Origin: Tetrahymena thermophila SB210
Taxonomy: Eukaryota > Ciliophora > Oligohymenophorea > Hymenostomatida > Tetrahymenidae
Direction: 5' to 3'
Length of the DNA: 64,000 nt
Assembly: GCF_000189635.1 (NCBI RefSeq)
Contig: NW_002476420.1
Location: 2,683 to 66,682, forward strand
The notes under the pieces are model-generated. The model searched no databases and had not been told where the DNA came from. It saw nothing but the letters and a program-made list of their open reading frames with translations. The translations under genes and the position numbers were made by a program. This document shows, piece by piece, positions 40,165 to 56,981 of the stretch (its first letter is position 1; every line of letters begins with the position of its first letter).

Positions 40165-41996
40165 TTTAAATATTCTTTAGATTATTTAATTAAATTAAAT
40201 ATTAATTTGTTTGTTTGTTTATTTTTTCCTTCTTTTTAAATAAGTCAAAAAAGATTTTCTTTCGCTCTCAAAATTAATCAGATTGATAATTTAAAATTTG
40301 AATATACTGTAATTAGTATGTGTGAAATTCCAATAAATTTTCACTAAATTTACATTTTTTTTAATTATGGATACCAAATTAACTTATTTAGAGAACAACT
40401 CCAACATACTATAAAATAAGTCACTACATTATATATTAATGGTGCACAATAAATAAAAATTCATCCAGCTTTCATTTAATTATCACTTTTTTTATTTTGT
40501 CTTGTATTTTAAAAATCAAAAAATATATTATAGACAAACATCATTGAGATCATATAATAACTAACATTAAGTGGTATCAAAAAAATTCTAATGTATGTAA
40601 TTTAATCAAAATCAAATTAATTATCTTTTGAGATCTAATATAAAATTAGAATGAATGGAGTAGAAAAATATCCTTACAAAATAATTGTACTAATTAATTG
40701 TGGCTTATTTATGAATTATTTTACAAACAAATTTTCTTTTTACTGACATCAATTATTAATTGTCAAATCCATTATTATTATTATTTATTTAGTTGCAAAA
40801 CAAAAATAAAAAAAGCATTAATGCTTTTTAGAAACATAAATTAAAGCAATAGTCAGTCTTTAATTGCTAACAGGAACCAAAAATAAAAAGTGGATTAATT
40901 AGAATCAGTTTTAATTGAAATCAAAAAATTGCTTTTCTTGTCTAAAACTAATTTATTAAAAATTATTTTAGATGATTTATTTTTATAAATTTATTCTAAT
41001 TTAGTAATGTAATTTTTACTTTCTAGACTCTACACTATATCTTTAATAAGGAAATTTAATGTTATAAATGAAAAAGCTCAAAAAACTAAATGATTTTTTA
41101 TTAATCTTCAATAAAATAATAATAAAATACATTAAATATTCAAAGTTAATTTACTGCTTAAAAGCATATAAAAATATAAAATAACAATTAAAATAATACA
41201 TAAAAAATCGTTTCAGTTAAGATTTATATAAATTTTTGAATTGTATTAGTCTTAATTATTAGTAAGAAAATGCTGCAGTTAAATTTGCTTTTAAAAGATA
41301 AATTAAATAAAACCTTCAACATTTAACTTCAATAACTAAATAACTAACTAACTAAGATAGAAGATAGATCTTGAAATATTTTTTTAAAATTAAAATAATA
41401 TGTTATTTTCTCAAAAAAATATTTAAAAATGTTAAAAGCTAAAATAAAAGACAAATTTAGCATATTTTTATTATTTTCTTTTCTGCATATAAAATTTATT
41501 AGCTTTAAATTTTAGTTTATTACTTAAAAATAATTTAGCAGCTTTTAGTAGAGAAATTTCTATCTAAAAAATAAAATAGTATCTAAGTAGAAGTAAATAA
41601 GTTAGCAACTTTATGGATTTAAAAAGAATGAATGATCGATCTTTCACTTAAATTATTTTTATAAGAGAAATAAAATAGATTAAATGAAAAAATAATTTAA
41701 AAATAGACAAAATCAGTATCTATCTATCTAATCCATCTTCTTATCCATCAGAAATGCTAATAATGAAGGTGCTTGTTATAAATAAGAATTTGTATGAATT
41801 GGCATAATTAGTGCATAATTGAGAATTGAATGTAGATAATTGACTATAAAACCAAAAACTTTTATATCAGTTTATATGTAAGAAAGATAGATATCTTTAA
41901 ATAAATAAAATATAAAATTGTATAAATAATTAAAGATAAGGTTTAACTAAAACTAATAAACGAATACAAACAATTTAAAAAGGAAGATTCTTCAAA
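40165..41996. other. Intergenic between divergent kinase-like gene B and adenylosuccinate lyase
   Basis: No gene is seen. 40,165-41,050 is the upstream half of the segmental duplication shared with 34,543-35,440. 41,050-41,996 is AT-rich with no repeat I could define. The two flanking genes are divergent, so promoters of both must lie here, but I recognise no specific element. Confidence 0.5.
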
Positions 41997-44236
<2,240 letters not shown>

Positions 44237-47200
44237 ATTAATTTACTGAACTAACTAATTAATAAACAGTCATGAATGAATGGCTGACTGACTGACTGAC
44301 TCTTTTTAAAATAAATTTGATTTTGTCTATTATCAATTAATAAGTTCTATTTTTTAAAATATTTTTTTATAGCTTCTAGTTAAGTTAGTTGTGTTTTTTT
44401 ATTAAAGTAAATATTGTTGTTATTATTAATAAAAGCTTTATTTCTACTAAAAAATAGCTCTAGATTTTTTAATTAATAATTACTTTGTAAATATTTTTTT
44501 GATATATCAAAAGCATTCATTCATTTTAAATAATCAAAATTATTTATTATATTGAAAAATGAATGAATATTTTGTTTATTTAAATGAATCAGCTGTTAAT
44601 ATTAAACTACTTATATTTAAATAATTTATTTATTTAATGTTTTTAGTAATTAATAAATAAATAGCATTTAAATAAATAAATGAGTGAAATTTTTTAATTA
44701 TTTTTTGACAATATCAATTGATATTATGGTTTTAAGTTTATTTATTTATTTTCACCTCATTAATACAATAAATTATGTATTCATCATATTAGATATAATT
44801 CCAACTTTTTAAAATAATGCTCAAAGCAATATGCTCTATAAATATAATTTATTTATTTATCATAATAATTTTGCTTATTTATCTTTGTAAATTTAATTAG
44901 AAAAGAATTATTAAACAAAAATATTTAATTTATTTTTTCAGATTTCTACTTGATTATTCTAATTAATAAGAATCAAGAATACAAATAACAATAAGTTAGT
45001 ATTTTATTGATTGATATAGTCTAATATGATTTTAATAAAATTAAAATTTCTTTATTTAGTTATTTTAAAACACCTAGAATATAATAGATCGGCTAATTAA
45101 CAAGATTATTTTAATAACAATATTATAATTCAAATTTACTAAAAATAGAGACCAAGAAGTAATATAAAATACAAACTACTTTTTAAAATTAAATAAAGTA
45201 GGAATAAAATTTTTAGTTTAACTTTTTAATTATATTAAAGATATGTTAACTTGTAAACTAAGACAATTAATTCATTTACGATGATTAAATTTAATATTTT
45301 TAATTTTATACATTTCAATTAATTAATTGTCCCAAAATAATTTAGTCATCAATTATTTGAGTGAAAAACTATTATTGTCTTTATTTGATAAAATGTCAGA
45401 AAAACGATCCTTTTGTAAGCAAGCAAGCACTTAGTTAGTTAGTTACTAAATTTAATTTTCCTTTCAGTAGAAACCCTAGAAATTTAGCTAAAATTGGCTT
45501 TGTTTTATAATTTCAATGAGGTATATTAAAATAGAAATGAAATTTTAGAAAATATTCTAATTAATTTCAGTTTAATTAATATTTTGGTTAATTTACAAAA
45601 TTTGGTTTAAAACTTTCTTATATTTTAATATTTTATGTTGTAGACTAATAACGTTAATTTTGAAGAAGACGCTTTTTCCCTTTGTTTTTATTACAGTTTA
45701 GAGTTTAAATAAGAAAAAAAATAATACTTTAGTAAATAAACAAAATACATGATAATGTTTAAAATTCATAATTATTAATAAAAAAAATGGTAGAAATAAA
45801 AATAATAAGGATAATAACTAGATTAAATTTATTGCAAATAAAATAAATAATTAACAATAAAACATTAAATTTATATTTTTTTTTTAGAGGAGAATCAATA
45901 AATTCAAATTTTTTTACAAATATTATGATAGATAGATAGATATCTTTTAATTAAATTATTTGTCTGAAAATAAATGAATTTTTATTCAAATTTTATTTAA
46001 TTAAAAACACCACTTTTTAAAAAAGCTAATATAATTTTTGTCTAATAATTTTCTAAGAATTTGTTTTCTAAATAAATGAGAGAGATAGATAATACTTAAA
46101 ATATGTGATATTTTTTATATCAAATCTACATTTTGAGTTTATATTTAAAGATAAATAAATACCACCTATTAATCTTTAAAAAGAATTTTCTTTTTTTAGA
46201 AATTTTTAGGATTCGATTTTAGTTTGTAGTTGGGCAAACTAATTTATATAATTAGATAAATGAAAAGTAAATTAATTAGTTATGAAATGAAATAGATAGA
46301 ATAAAAATATATACCACTTTATCATGCGTCAAGAAATAAATTAATTTTGTATTTGTAACCACCTAATAAATAAAGCATAGATATGTTAGAAGCTATTTTA
46401 AATTGACTTAATATTAATAATATGTAATATATATGATGACAGTACTTAATTAACACCAAAACAATTCTTTTACATATTAACTCCTTACTTTTAAATAGGA
46501 GTCAAAAAAGACTTTAAACTATTTATGGTCTTTTACTTTATTTTTATTAGCACCTAACATTTTTATGTCTTATAATTTAAATGAATAAAATCTATTATAG
46601 AGCATTTATGATATTTTTTATCTAGAATCAATTAATTTCCTATTTAAACTGTAGAAAATAAATCAAAATTATTTCATTTAAAAGCAAATTTTATTGTCCC
46701 AAAATAAAAGATTTTTAGTTTTAAATAATGTTTAATACATCATCTCATATATCTATTAATGATTTAGTTTGTTCAAAGATATTATATTTGCTAATGAATA
46801 AATTTGTTAAGCTTAACTGAAAACATATATATATTTTTTGGTATATTACTCAAATCCTAATATATAGCATGCATTATTTAATATACATATTATCACATAT
46901 TTAAAATATAGAAATCTTGCTTAACTTAATGCTTTACTGCTAAAAAATGAAAGCCTACCAAACAAACAAATAAATTTCTTTTAAATTTAGATATTTATCT
47001 AAAAAAGAGTGTATATAAATGCATGTTTGTTTGTTTTTTTATGCTTAGAAATATGAAATATTTAGTGAAGTATTTTCTATTGAAGAAAACAACAAAGTAA
47101 ATAAATGAATTCAATTACGTTTGAATGAATTAAAAATTTTAAACGTATTATTGATTGTTATGTCAAATTAAATATAGTGGCTAAGTTATATGACTAATTA

Positions 47201-48832
47201 AATACAACTTAACTCATTAATAGAGAGATTTTAATTGATTTACTTTTTTAGACAAAAGGTGTTAATTTAATCTAATTATTCGAGGGGAAAAAGTAAAATT
47301 TATGATGTATTTGCCCTTTATCAAAAGAAATTCAATCAAGGTTACTAATCATAAAGGAATTAAAAAAAACAATCTGATAAATTATAACTAAAGCATAAAT
47401 TATTTTTGATTGTTAAAAGTCAAAAAACGTAAATCATTTAAAATTTTATTTTAAAATAAATTTAAATGTGTAAGTAAATATTTGCTTGAATAAAACCGTT
47501 TTCTTTTACAAAAGTAACATTTTTTGCATAAGAAAAATAACATAAATAAATTAATTACTGGTTTTTAATTAATTTCATGAGATTTTCTTTAGTTAGAAAA
47601 TAACATTTCCTAATAGGAAATAACTCAAATAATGTAAAAATCTCTTGTTGGGTGGAAGGAATATATATATACTTTTATGTAAATAAATCGAAATCTAATT
47701 TTGAAAATTCCTAAAGAACTTTTCGTTCGTTTTGAGAAGAGATAAAATGCCTATTTAAATAATTTGATAATGAAAATATTAAGATATACTCAGTATAACT
47801 ATATAAAAACTAGAAGATTACAGTTAATATTATTTAACAGAATCAATAAAAAATTTTATTTTATGATCTCCCCCAACTTTTAAGCATTTCAATAATTAGA
47901 AATGAACATTATACTTTTAAAAAATAGTTAGTTCATTTCTTAATTGTAAAGTACTTTTGCCATAGCAGTTAAAATAATATCTAATAATTTATCCCGTAAT
48001 AGGAAGTATAATGCCAACATCTAACCCAAAGTGGTATTTTTTTAATACTGTTTTATCAAAAAAATAATAGAAAAAAGTTACTTAGTTTATAAAGTCTTTT
48101 TAGAAAATTTCAGGCTTAAACTTTAAAATAATATTATGTTAAGACTAACTAAGTTAAGTTTATGATCAAATATTATTTTTCAAAAAATAAACATTTAAGT
48201 ACTAACTTATAAATAAATAAAATTATGTAAGAATAAAAATGATAGGTATGCAATCGTATTTTTTAATTCTATTCATATTGAAGAATACTTGAATTAAGGA
48301 TGATTTATTATTTTTTAAATGCGTATGTTTGAGAAATGAAAAAATCAAATTATTTACATTCTACAATTAGATTATTTTTGCGTGAAATTTAATTACAATC
48401 AAATCAATTAATCTATAAATAAATAAATCATGTTTTGTTTTCTAACAGAAGTATAATTTCCCACTTAGATTGTTTTATGATAATTTAATTAAAAAAATTA
48501 AGCAAAAACAATCAATGTACAATTAATTAGTTAATTTTCTATCTTATTGAATTCAATTCATTCCAGAAACTTTCTAATTTTTTTTGACAAATTTACTCAT
48601 TCTTAACATTATTTTGAGTAATTTATTTTGGATTGATTTTTACATTTATTTCTTTAACACCAACTTTAACTAAAATTGTTTGCTCAAAAACAACTTGGCA
48701 AATAAATTCATTTATAATTAATTTTTAAAATAAAAAAAATATCAAATAAATAAATCAATCGATCGATCTTAATTAATAAAAAATATTTTATCATAATCCT
48801 ATCTTTGATTGAAATTCTTATAAATAAATCAA
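44237..48832. other. 4.6-kb AT-rich spacer, nothing recognised
   Basis: I see no coding frame longer than chance in the ciliate code, no RNA gene and no defined repeat array, only simple runs of TTTA/ATTA type and a GACTGACTGACTGACT run at about 44,284-44,300. A small or intron-rich gene could be missed by eye. Confidence 0.4.
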
Positions 48833-50293
48833 ATGACAGACGTCTACAAAAATAATTTATCAGAACCCTTCATAATTGAGATGAAAGAAATGACTAACTT
48901 CAAAAAACTCCAAGACCAAAAGAGACCTTTTAGCTCCGAGTATGTGAAACCCTGTCACTCTTCAAATAACTCTACTATTGAAGAAGAAAATCATTACTCA
49001 AGTGAAAATAGCAGCCCATAAAACTAAGTTTTTAATAAATTTGATGTTAAGCGCTTTACCGATGGCTTCTTCTTAAATGAGGAGTTAATTCAATCAGATA
49101 AAGTTTTAACAAAAGCAGATCTGATGAGATTTTCTATGAATTGCTTGTCTGGAGGTGGCATTCCTGAACCAAACTAATCTATTTCTTAAACTAATCAAAA
49201 TTAAGAAGAATATGTTGCTTTTAACACAACACTTACTCCTACAGGATACGGATTTGCTATAGATTACATATATTTGCTTTGGAATCTTTACATGAACTAA
49301 TTCTGCAAGTTACTTAAATTTCTAGGATCTATTGTTGGAAAACTAGAAAAAAAATACACTTCTCACAATGTTGGTTATGCTTTCATGGCTCTCTCAACTA
49401 TTCTTCACGTTATTCCTTCCTTGTATGTAAAAATGAATCCATAAATTGACTTCAGCGTGTCACTCATGGCAAGAGGATCAGTTACGATGTTCCTACTTGT
49501 CTGCATGGCTAAATGCAAAAATTAAAAGTTGATTGCCTTTTGTAAAAATGACATGAAAATTTTAATCACCAGAGGTATTCTCAATGGTATTTCTTAGCTC
49601 TATTTCTTCTTTTCTGTCAAGAAACTACCCTTGAGCATCGATTATGTTATTTTTAACACAGGTCCCATTTTCGTATTTATTCTCAGTGCTATTCTCTTCG
49701 GAATCGCTATTAAGAAAAAAGAAATGATAGGAATATTAGTTGCTTTTTCAGGTATTATATGTATAACCAACCCTGGTCTGATTTAAAGTATCATTTCTTT
49801 CGGTGGAGAAGAATAAATTACCTCACAACAAACATAGTAAAGCTAGTTTTAATACGCCCAAGGAGTTGAAAAAATTATCTTAATAGTTATTTTTATTTTT
49901 GTTTATGTCGGATGGGCTTATGCAATTCTCTTAGTCAAAAAAGTTAAAGAAGCCAACAATCTAGCTATGAATTTCTATGTTGGAATGTCATGTTTCCTTG
50001 CTGGTGCTATTGCCTTTTATGTAAGAGACTAGAGCATTAGTCATTTGAATATTTTTGACTTCATGGCTATCATTTTCATCGTTGGCTTATTTTCTTTTGG
50101 ATCATAATACACTTTCATTACCTCAACAATGCTCAATTCCAATCACGGTCCTCTAAGCATGCTAAACTATCTCTGCGTTGTTGAATCCTATGTAGTATAA
50201 ATTCTCTTCTTTAATGAAGTTCCCTCTCTAATTGAAATATCAGGAGCAATCTTAGTTCTTGGTGGATTGAGTACTATTCTTATTAAGGGTTGA
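48833..50293 (+). CDS. EamA/DMT-family multi-spanning membrane transporter (486 aa)
   Basis: A single exon, ATG 48833 to TGA 50291-50293. The first about 175 residues are hydrophilic with S/N/Q-rich stretches and face the cytosol if typical. Then follow about ten hydrophobic helices: near 180-200, 208-226, 245-260, 274-293, 297-314, 347-367, 378-396, 406-424, 430-460 and 465-484. Segments such as YVIFNTGPIFVFILSAILFG and KKKEMIGILVAFSGIICITN have the pattern of the second half of an EamA repeat, and GAILVLGGLSTILIKG repeats it at the C-terminus, consistent with the 10-helix, two-repeat fold of the drug/metabolite transporter superfamily. A Q-rich loop (about 323-344) separates the two halves. 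The substrate cannot be told from sequence. TAA/TAG glutamine codons occur in frame. Confidence 0.85.
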
Positions 50294-53200
50294 GCAAACA
50301 AAAAAAAGCAAAAATTATTTATTTTTTTACTTGCCTGTTTAAAACAAAAAACGATAAAAAAATAAACTTTCTTTCTAATAATTCTTACACTAAAACCATG
50401 ATAGATTAATTTAATTATTTATAATAAATACTAATCAATAAACTAATTCTATTTGTAAAATTATATTTAAATTTTATAACAAAAATATGAATTTAAGTAA
50501 TTTATTTCACAAAATGTCTCAAATTTTAAATATGGAAACCAGAATTATTTTAATACAAAATAACTCGCACTGACTTTAAAAAAAAAGCTTATCAATCAAA
50601 AAATGCAAAAATAAATTAACAATTTTCTTTACTAATAAGTGTTATTTTTTCAATTTTAATATTACCTTTAATCAAAAGTAAAAGAGTCTGTCTGCTTTTT
50701 AGCTTTTTTCCTTCAATTTATAGAAATTTGTTCAAGTGCTTTAGTTAAAAAATAAACATTTCAAATTTTATTTTTAAGATAAAATTATAAAAATATTCTA
50801 ATATTTTATAGCGCTCTTTGATTGAGTACGTTAGTAGCTATTTTTTAACCTTTAAAAAAATGTATATCCATGATGTATTTTAAAGATTCGAAATTATTCA
50901 TAGATTCAGTATATAATATAGATTATACATTTAGCTTCTTGAATTTGAAAGAAATTAAAAGCAGTTATTTAATTAATTATTCATAAACAGAATCCTGATT
51001 AAAAATTTCTTCTAATTTTCTTTTGAGCAAAATTATTTGATAAATCCTTTTTTTAATTTTCTACTACTTTTAATTCCATAAATTCAAAAATGTAATTTTT
51101 TGTCAAGTAAAGACCCCAGAAATCAAAATTTGTTAGTTTGTTTTGATTACTAAAAATTTGCAAAAAAATCAGTAAGCAAGCTTTTATCTAATAGATAAAT
51201 TTTGTTATTTTCTATTGAACAAAAAAAAAGGAATTCTCCATACAATAATTATGAAAATCTGGGTCTACTAATTCAGTATTTTTAAAATATTTATTTTAAG
51301 TCATATTATATTTTTAAGTGAAATAAAATAAATTTAATTTTATTTATATAAAAACTAAATACTAACAATTTAATCTAAAAATATAAATACAAATTTAATA
51401 ATTTATTTATTTATTTATTTATTTTTTATTATAATAAGACACAAAATAAACTTCTTAATAATAAGACTAAAGTTATGTTGATTTTTTAAAAAAGATGAGA
51501 AAGTATTTCATACCAATTTAAAAATGTAGTTTATTTAGATGATTAATATTTAATAGATTTTAACAGTTAAAAAATAAATTTCATTAAAATAACAAATATA
51601 AGTAAGTCATTAATAAAACATAAAAATAATTGATTGAATATATAGATTTAAATTTTAATGAATATAACTTAGTATGATCAATATATAAAAAAAATTCTTT
51701 TATTGTTTTAAGACTTTAAAAGAGAAATTTTAAGTTGAATTTATTAAGTCATGAACCTAATTCTCATCATCTATCATAAAATCTAACTAAATCACAGAAT
51801 ATTAAATCCTTAAAATTAATTAAATGCCAACAATATTCTATTTCAAGAATAAATTTTCTTTTAAAATATATTGCATATTATCAATCTTTTTTAGATAAAT
51901 TATTTGGTATTCTGTATTTTAACATTCAATAGTTTTAAGCGTTAGTTATTTAGAAAAATATAAATTTTAATTTAATAAAAAAATATATATTTCTTATTAG
52001 GCTTACCTCTTATCGATTATAATTTAATTTAAATTAGTTATTTTTTACCATATAATTTATTATTTATGAATTTATATCAAGTTAATAAAAAAATCAAAAT
52101 CATAAAAATGTAAGAAACAATCTTTTTTAAAATCCTGAAATAGAATAACCTCAAAAAAAAAGGTATTATTATTGCTAATTTTTAAATTAAAAAATTGCTT
52201 TAAAAAATATAATTTGTGATAAAATATCAAATTAAAATTATAGCACAAAATAAATAGCAAAATAGAAGCATTCTATATTTAATTTTCAATAATAATTAAT
52301 AATACTGATTTCTAATTTCTTTGAATTTTCTTAATTTAATAGTATTGAAAAAATAGAATCTTAATTAAATTTTATATTTTTTGGCAATTTTTAATTTTTT
52401 AAACTATAATTAACAATACTTTTTGGGCAAATGCTATAGTAAAAAATTTTTTATGGTTAAGTATCAGAAGTAAAATAATTTAAGTTCTCATTCCTTTGCC
52501 AGAAAATTTAAAAAATAAATTAATATGAAATAACAAAAAAAAACAATGCTAAAGATGATTTGAAATTTTTAAATTCAACTAAACAAAAATATTTTAAATA
52601 CTATTTAATCAAATTAGAATAAAAACTGTAAACTTATTATAACTAAATTTAAATAAATAAATATTAATGTTAGAATAATCACTGTCACATAAAAGAAGTT
52701 TTGTGACTCTATATCATAAAATAAAATAAGATTTAAAGGGTAACACATTTTAAAGTAATTATATAAATGGCTTATTAGAATAGATTTACATTTTAATAAT
52801 TAATTATTGATAAATTAATTTTTTAAATAAATAAATAAATTATTTTAATTAAAACTTTATTTAAAAGTTAATTAAAATGCTGATTAAAAATGTTAATAAA
52901 AGATTCCAATTTCTTATTGAAACTATATTGATATAAAATGATATTGAATAAGAGGCTCTTTGTTTGACTTTGGGAAATTAAAAATATCTAACAACAATCA
53001 ATCAAACAAACAAACAATTAATATAATTATAATAAGCAAACAAACTATTATTTTATTAGTTAATTAATTAATTAATTAATCTTTTTGAAAAAGTCGATAA
53101 AATTCAATAAAAAGCAAATAAATTAGTTGTTAAATTGATATTTAAGTATTTCTTTGCCAAAAGAATTTAGATTTAGTACTGAACCAAATAATATAAAACG

Positions 53201-53478
53201 AAAGAAAATACTTACGCCAGTATAATATTCTAAAAAAAGATAATCAAAACGCTTAACAATAGGGAGAAGGCCTATCTGTCATTAAGAAATTAAATTAAAG
53301 TATATTATTTATTTTCAAGTGCTGTCATTTTTGTGCCAAACTTTCTTTTACATGCCAAGCAATTTCTATTTTAAATAACTTAATATGAAAAACTAGGACT
53401 AACAATTTTTATTAAAAAAAAACAAACAGCAGTTAATAAAAAGGAAGCAACAGTACAAAAAAATTTAGTTTGAGTAAA
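50294..53478. other. 3.2-kb AT-rich spacer, nothing recognised
   Basis: No convincing coding frame, RNA gene or repeat array. There are simple runs of TTTA near 51,400-51,425 and TTAA near 53,060-53,080. The promoter of the plus-strand coiled-coil gene must lie toward the right end, but no element is identifiable. Confidence 0.4.
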
Positions 53479-56400
53479 ATGTCATCTACAAAAGTTGCTG
53501 CTATGAATGATATAGTGAATGTCAATAATATTAAGTCTTCAAAGTTGTTTAAAAAATTTTTAGAAACAGAATAAAGCGAAGATAACACTTATTTACGCTC
53601 AGGAGAAAATACAAATAGAGGATTTTAAGAGAGTCCTTTTAAAAAGTAGCCAGAGTTCCCTGAAAAAGACTTAGAAAATATTTTAAGAACTAGTCAGATT
53701 CGAAACGGATAGTCTAGGAATTCTTTCAACCCTTACTATGATAATAATTTGAATATTAGTTAGACTTCAGAGTAGTCTAACATCAACACTTAGAGTGCTT
53801 TCTTATAGTTACAGCACTCTTATTTTCAGCCTCCTACACCATAGTATTTAGCATCTAATGATTTAACTTAGTCTCCAAATTTATCTCAGCAGCTTCTTGA
53901 TAACCATAAAAAGCAAAGTATGTCACCTGAAAGATTTTATTTTAACCCACCAGCTGTGCCTTTGAATAATAATTAAACTATTATTGAAGATGATTAAGAA
54001 ATGCAATAACACAGCGAAACTTCCTAAAATTAGTTATAGTCAAATAACAATATATCAAGATAGCCATCATATGCAAAGCATCCATTTAATAAGATAAATA
54101 GTTCTTTAAAACAAACTCCCTAACAATAAAACTACTATGATTAAAGTCCTCCCGTATAATTTGTATAATCTTGTGAGTATATTCCTCCAATGGCATAAAA
54201 CTAAAACTACAACGATTAAGTTGATAATCAAAGGTATTTGTAATACTCTAACTAGAGAGGATTTCAGCCTAATTAAAGTAGTCAAAAGAAATCTCTGAGT
54301 TAAAGCAAGAATCAGGGAAATCAACACAATAACTAATATGCTTAAGTCTAATATCCAAACGATGAAATTCAATATCCTATGCGCAGAGAAGACTTAAATG
54401 ATAACAGTCGCTAAGCTGCTGAATAATAATAGATGGATTATGATCCTGACTAAGAGGGAGTTTCAAGGAAAAGAATTGAAAACGTTAAAAACACTTCACA
54501 CAATTACTAAAATGTAGATTATTTTGATGATACCTCCTCGAATCACAACCGCAATACAGAAAAAAAGAATTTAAACAATAACAATAATAATCTATTTAAA
54601 AATAGTAAGACTAATTTAATGAATATGAGTCATGAAACTAAAAACTTTGAGAAAGACTTAAAGCAATTCCAGCACCAAATATAACTTCAAGAAGAGCAAA
54701 TTTTCCAAATTCAAATTAATCTAGAAAAAGAGTAACTCAAAAATCGTACACTCGAAGAAACTATCGCAGAACTCAGACGCAAAATTGATTCATTAGAGAT
54801 AGAGAAGACTGGTAAATAATTAATTAAATAAACACTTTATTTTGTATCTAAATTAAATAATTCAGTAAAAAATAGTTAGCGAATATTTTTTATCTAAAAT
54901 TTAATCAACTGCCTAAATAAAATTTATTATTATTAAGCTGATAAATCTAATTAATTAAATTGCAAATATATTTTGATTGATATTCAAGGTTTAATAAATT
55001 ATAAATAGAAATTAGGTCTAAATTGCTTTTAGAAACTGAAAAAAATGTAAGAGAGTTGCAACAATAAACTTCTTAATCAAATAATTTAAAATCTAAAGTA
55101 AAAAAAAAATATTTTCTTTAATTATTATTTTTTCAATTGTTTTTATTATTTTCTTCTAGGTCACAGAACTAGAAAAAAGGGAAGAATAGTTAAGAGCAGA
55201 TATTGATAAAGCAAAGCAAGCATTGTACAAAGAAGAATCTAACAAACACAAACTAGAAGATGAAATTAGAGATTACAAAAACAAAATAAGTGAGTTGACA
55301 GAAACTTCACAGTAATAAAATTATTATTTTATTGTTTAAATTAAAGGTTTTAATTTAAAAAAGAGAGTATTAAAGAAGACAAGAAAGAAGAGATGATGAA
55401 ATCATTCAATTGAAGCTTTAAAACGAGTAGTTAAAAGCTAAAATGGCCTCTATTCAGTATTAAATAATTTCTAAAAAGTTATGAGTTAAATTTAAATAAT
55501 TTTTATTTTAATAGCTTAAATAATGAAAGAAATACTGAAAGACTTACTGAAACACAAAGGTAACAATTTAGAGATGTTGAAGAAAGGGAAGAAAATCTAA
55601 GAAAAATTTCAGAAATGCAATAAAAGATTTAAAATTACTTAATAGAAAGTGAAAGACTTAAAAATGAAAATTATAACCTGAACAGATAGCTGCATGATAG
55701 CAATTTTAGAAATGAAATCCTGCAAAATGATCTCTTTAATTAGAAATAAATGCTTTTAGAGAAAAACCAAAAAGAAAATATCTTATAAGTCAATATTGAT
55801 AAAGCTAACCTTGAAATTCACTAGCTCCGAAACCTACTTTCCAGAACAGAGCTTGAGCTTAGAGTAATTAAATAGTCATTTTATTTTTGCTTTTAAATAA
55901 TTAAATCATTTTTAAATTAAGAAAAATGTTTGTTTTTTTAAAGTAAAATTTTATTTTATAATTTTTCAAATAAAAAAGGATGTTAAAGAACATAACAATC
56001 ACTTGATCAGAAATTTAACAGATATTGCTAGCTAAAAGGCCTTATCTGATGCTAATACAGAATAAGGGTAATACTCTAAAGCTTATTTCGTTCCCAGTGC
56101 GTCCTTTGTTCCAAACCCTTCTAGTGAATAACCAAATTTAACTAGCAATACAATACCATCTTATAAAATGAGAGGTGGTCTAGACCCATAAACTCCTCCT
56201 AAAAGTAGATCACTAGTAAACCTACAAAAAGCAGAAGATACAACTTAAAAGCTACAAGTACAAACATACAAAAGAGGGAGAATGGCTAATGAATTAGAGC
56301 AGTTTGAAGAAGAAAAAACTACATCACCAGGACGTTTAAGATTCAAACCTAAAGATCATAATATATTTGGTACAGATGATAATAGTAGGTTCCAAACTCG

Positions 56401-56981
56401 TCATAATTAAGACTATTCATGGAGTCCAGCTAAGAAAGTAGAAATGTAAAAACCTAGAGACCACAATATATTTGGCTAACCAGCTGATGATACTTATTAA
56501 AGAAACCCAACAAAAATAGGCCATTCTAGCTTGTCTCCTCAAAGAACAAACAGAAATCCTTGGGATGACATGCCACCTGCTGGAATGCGCAAGAGATCAC
56601 CAAGAAATAATCCTATATTGGGTAATACAAATGGCTTTGATAATATTGTTGAATCAGGTGTCAAATACTAAGCAGAAAAATCAGATGTTGCAACCATAGA
56701 AGAAAATCTTATGCTTATGAATTAAGATAGAGGATTAGTAATTTTTTTAAAATTATTTATTAAAAAATATTTTGTTTATTTTTAAACACCTTTTGCGTAC
56801 ACTTAATAATATTTATTAATATAATATTTAGCTTGAAGCTGAATTAAGAAAAGTCGAGGATCTAAAGAGAAAATCAGGAGCTGATTTAAGAAGAAAAGCT
56901 GAAATAAATAAAGAACTTTAATAATTAGAATAGGCAATACAATAGCATAAACTGTAATTAAGATAGTTGGGAGTTATTTGA
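53479..56981 (+). CDS. Coiled-coil protein with disordered N-terminus and DHNIFG motifs (974 aa, 7 exons)
   Basis: Exons: 53479-54811, 55009-55097, 55160-55311, 55364-55456, 55515-55863, 55979-56737, 56832-56981; introns are GT..AG, 52-197 bp, and the joined length is 975 codons including TGA. Residues 1-380 are N/Q/S-rich and probably disordered. About 385-690 is a long coiled coil (for example LQEEQIFQIQINLEKEQLKN). Residues 700-920 are basic and proline-rich with two copies of a K-P-K/R-DHNIFG motif (about 795 and 830) and a PWDDMPPAGMRKRS segment; the last 50 residues are again coiled coil. The layout suggests a structural cytoskeletal or basal-body protein (inference). The short NIFG motif recalls the SNIFG motif of Jupiter/HN1 microtubule-associated proteins, but that similarity is too short to rely on. 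I do not recognise the family. Confidence 0.8.

Noticed and set aside
44237-48832. Search for tRNA or other structured RNA genes in the long spacers
   Set aside because: No stretch with the GC-rich arms and conserved loops of a tRNA was found by eye.
52072-52260. 62-codon minus-strand frame rich in F and L
   Set aside because: It is AT-rich spacer with no domain, conservation or codon signal.
54106-54372. Minus-strand hydrophobic frame of 88 codons
   Set aside because: It is antisense to the N/Q-rich first exon of the coiled-coil gene; hydrophobicity is a by-product of Q/N/S codons read backwards.
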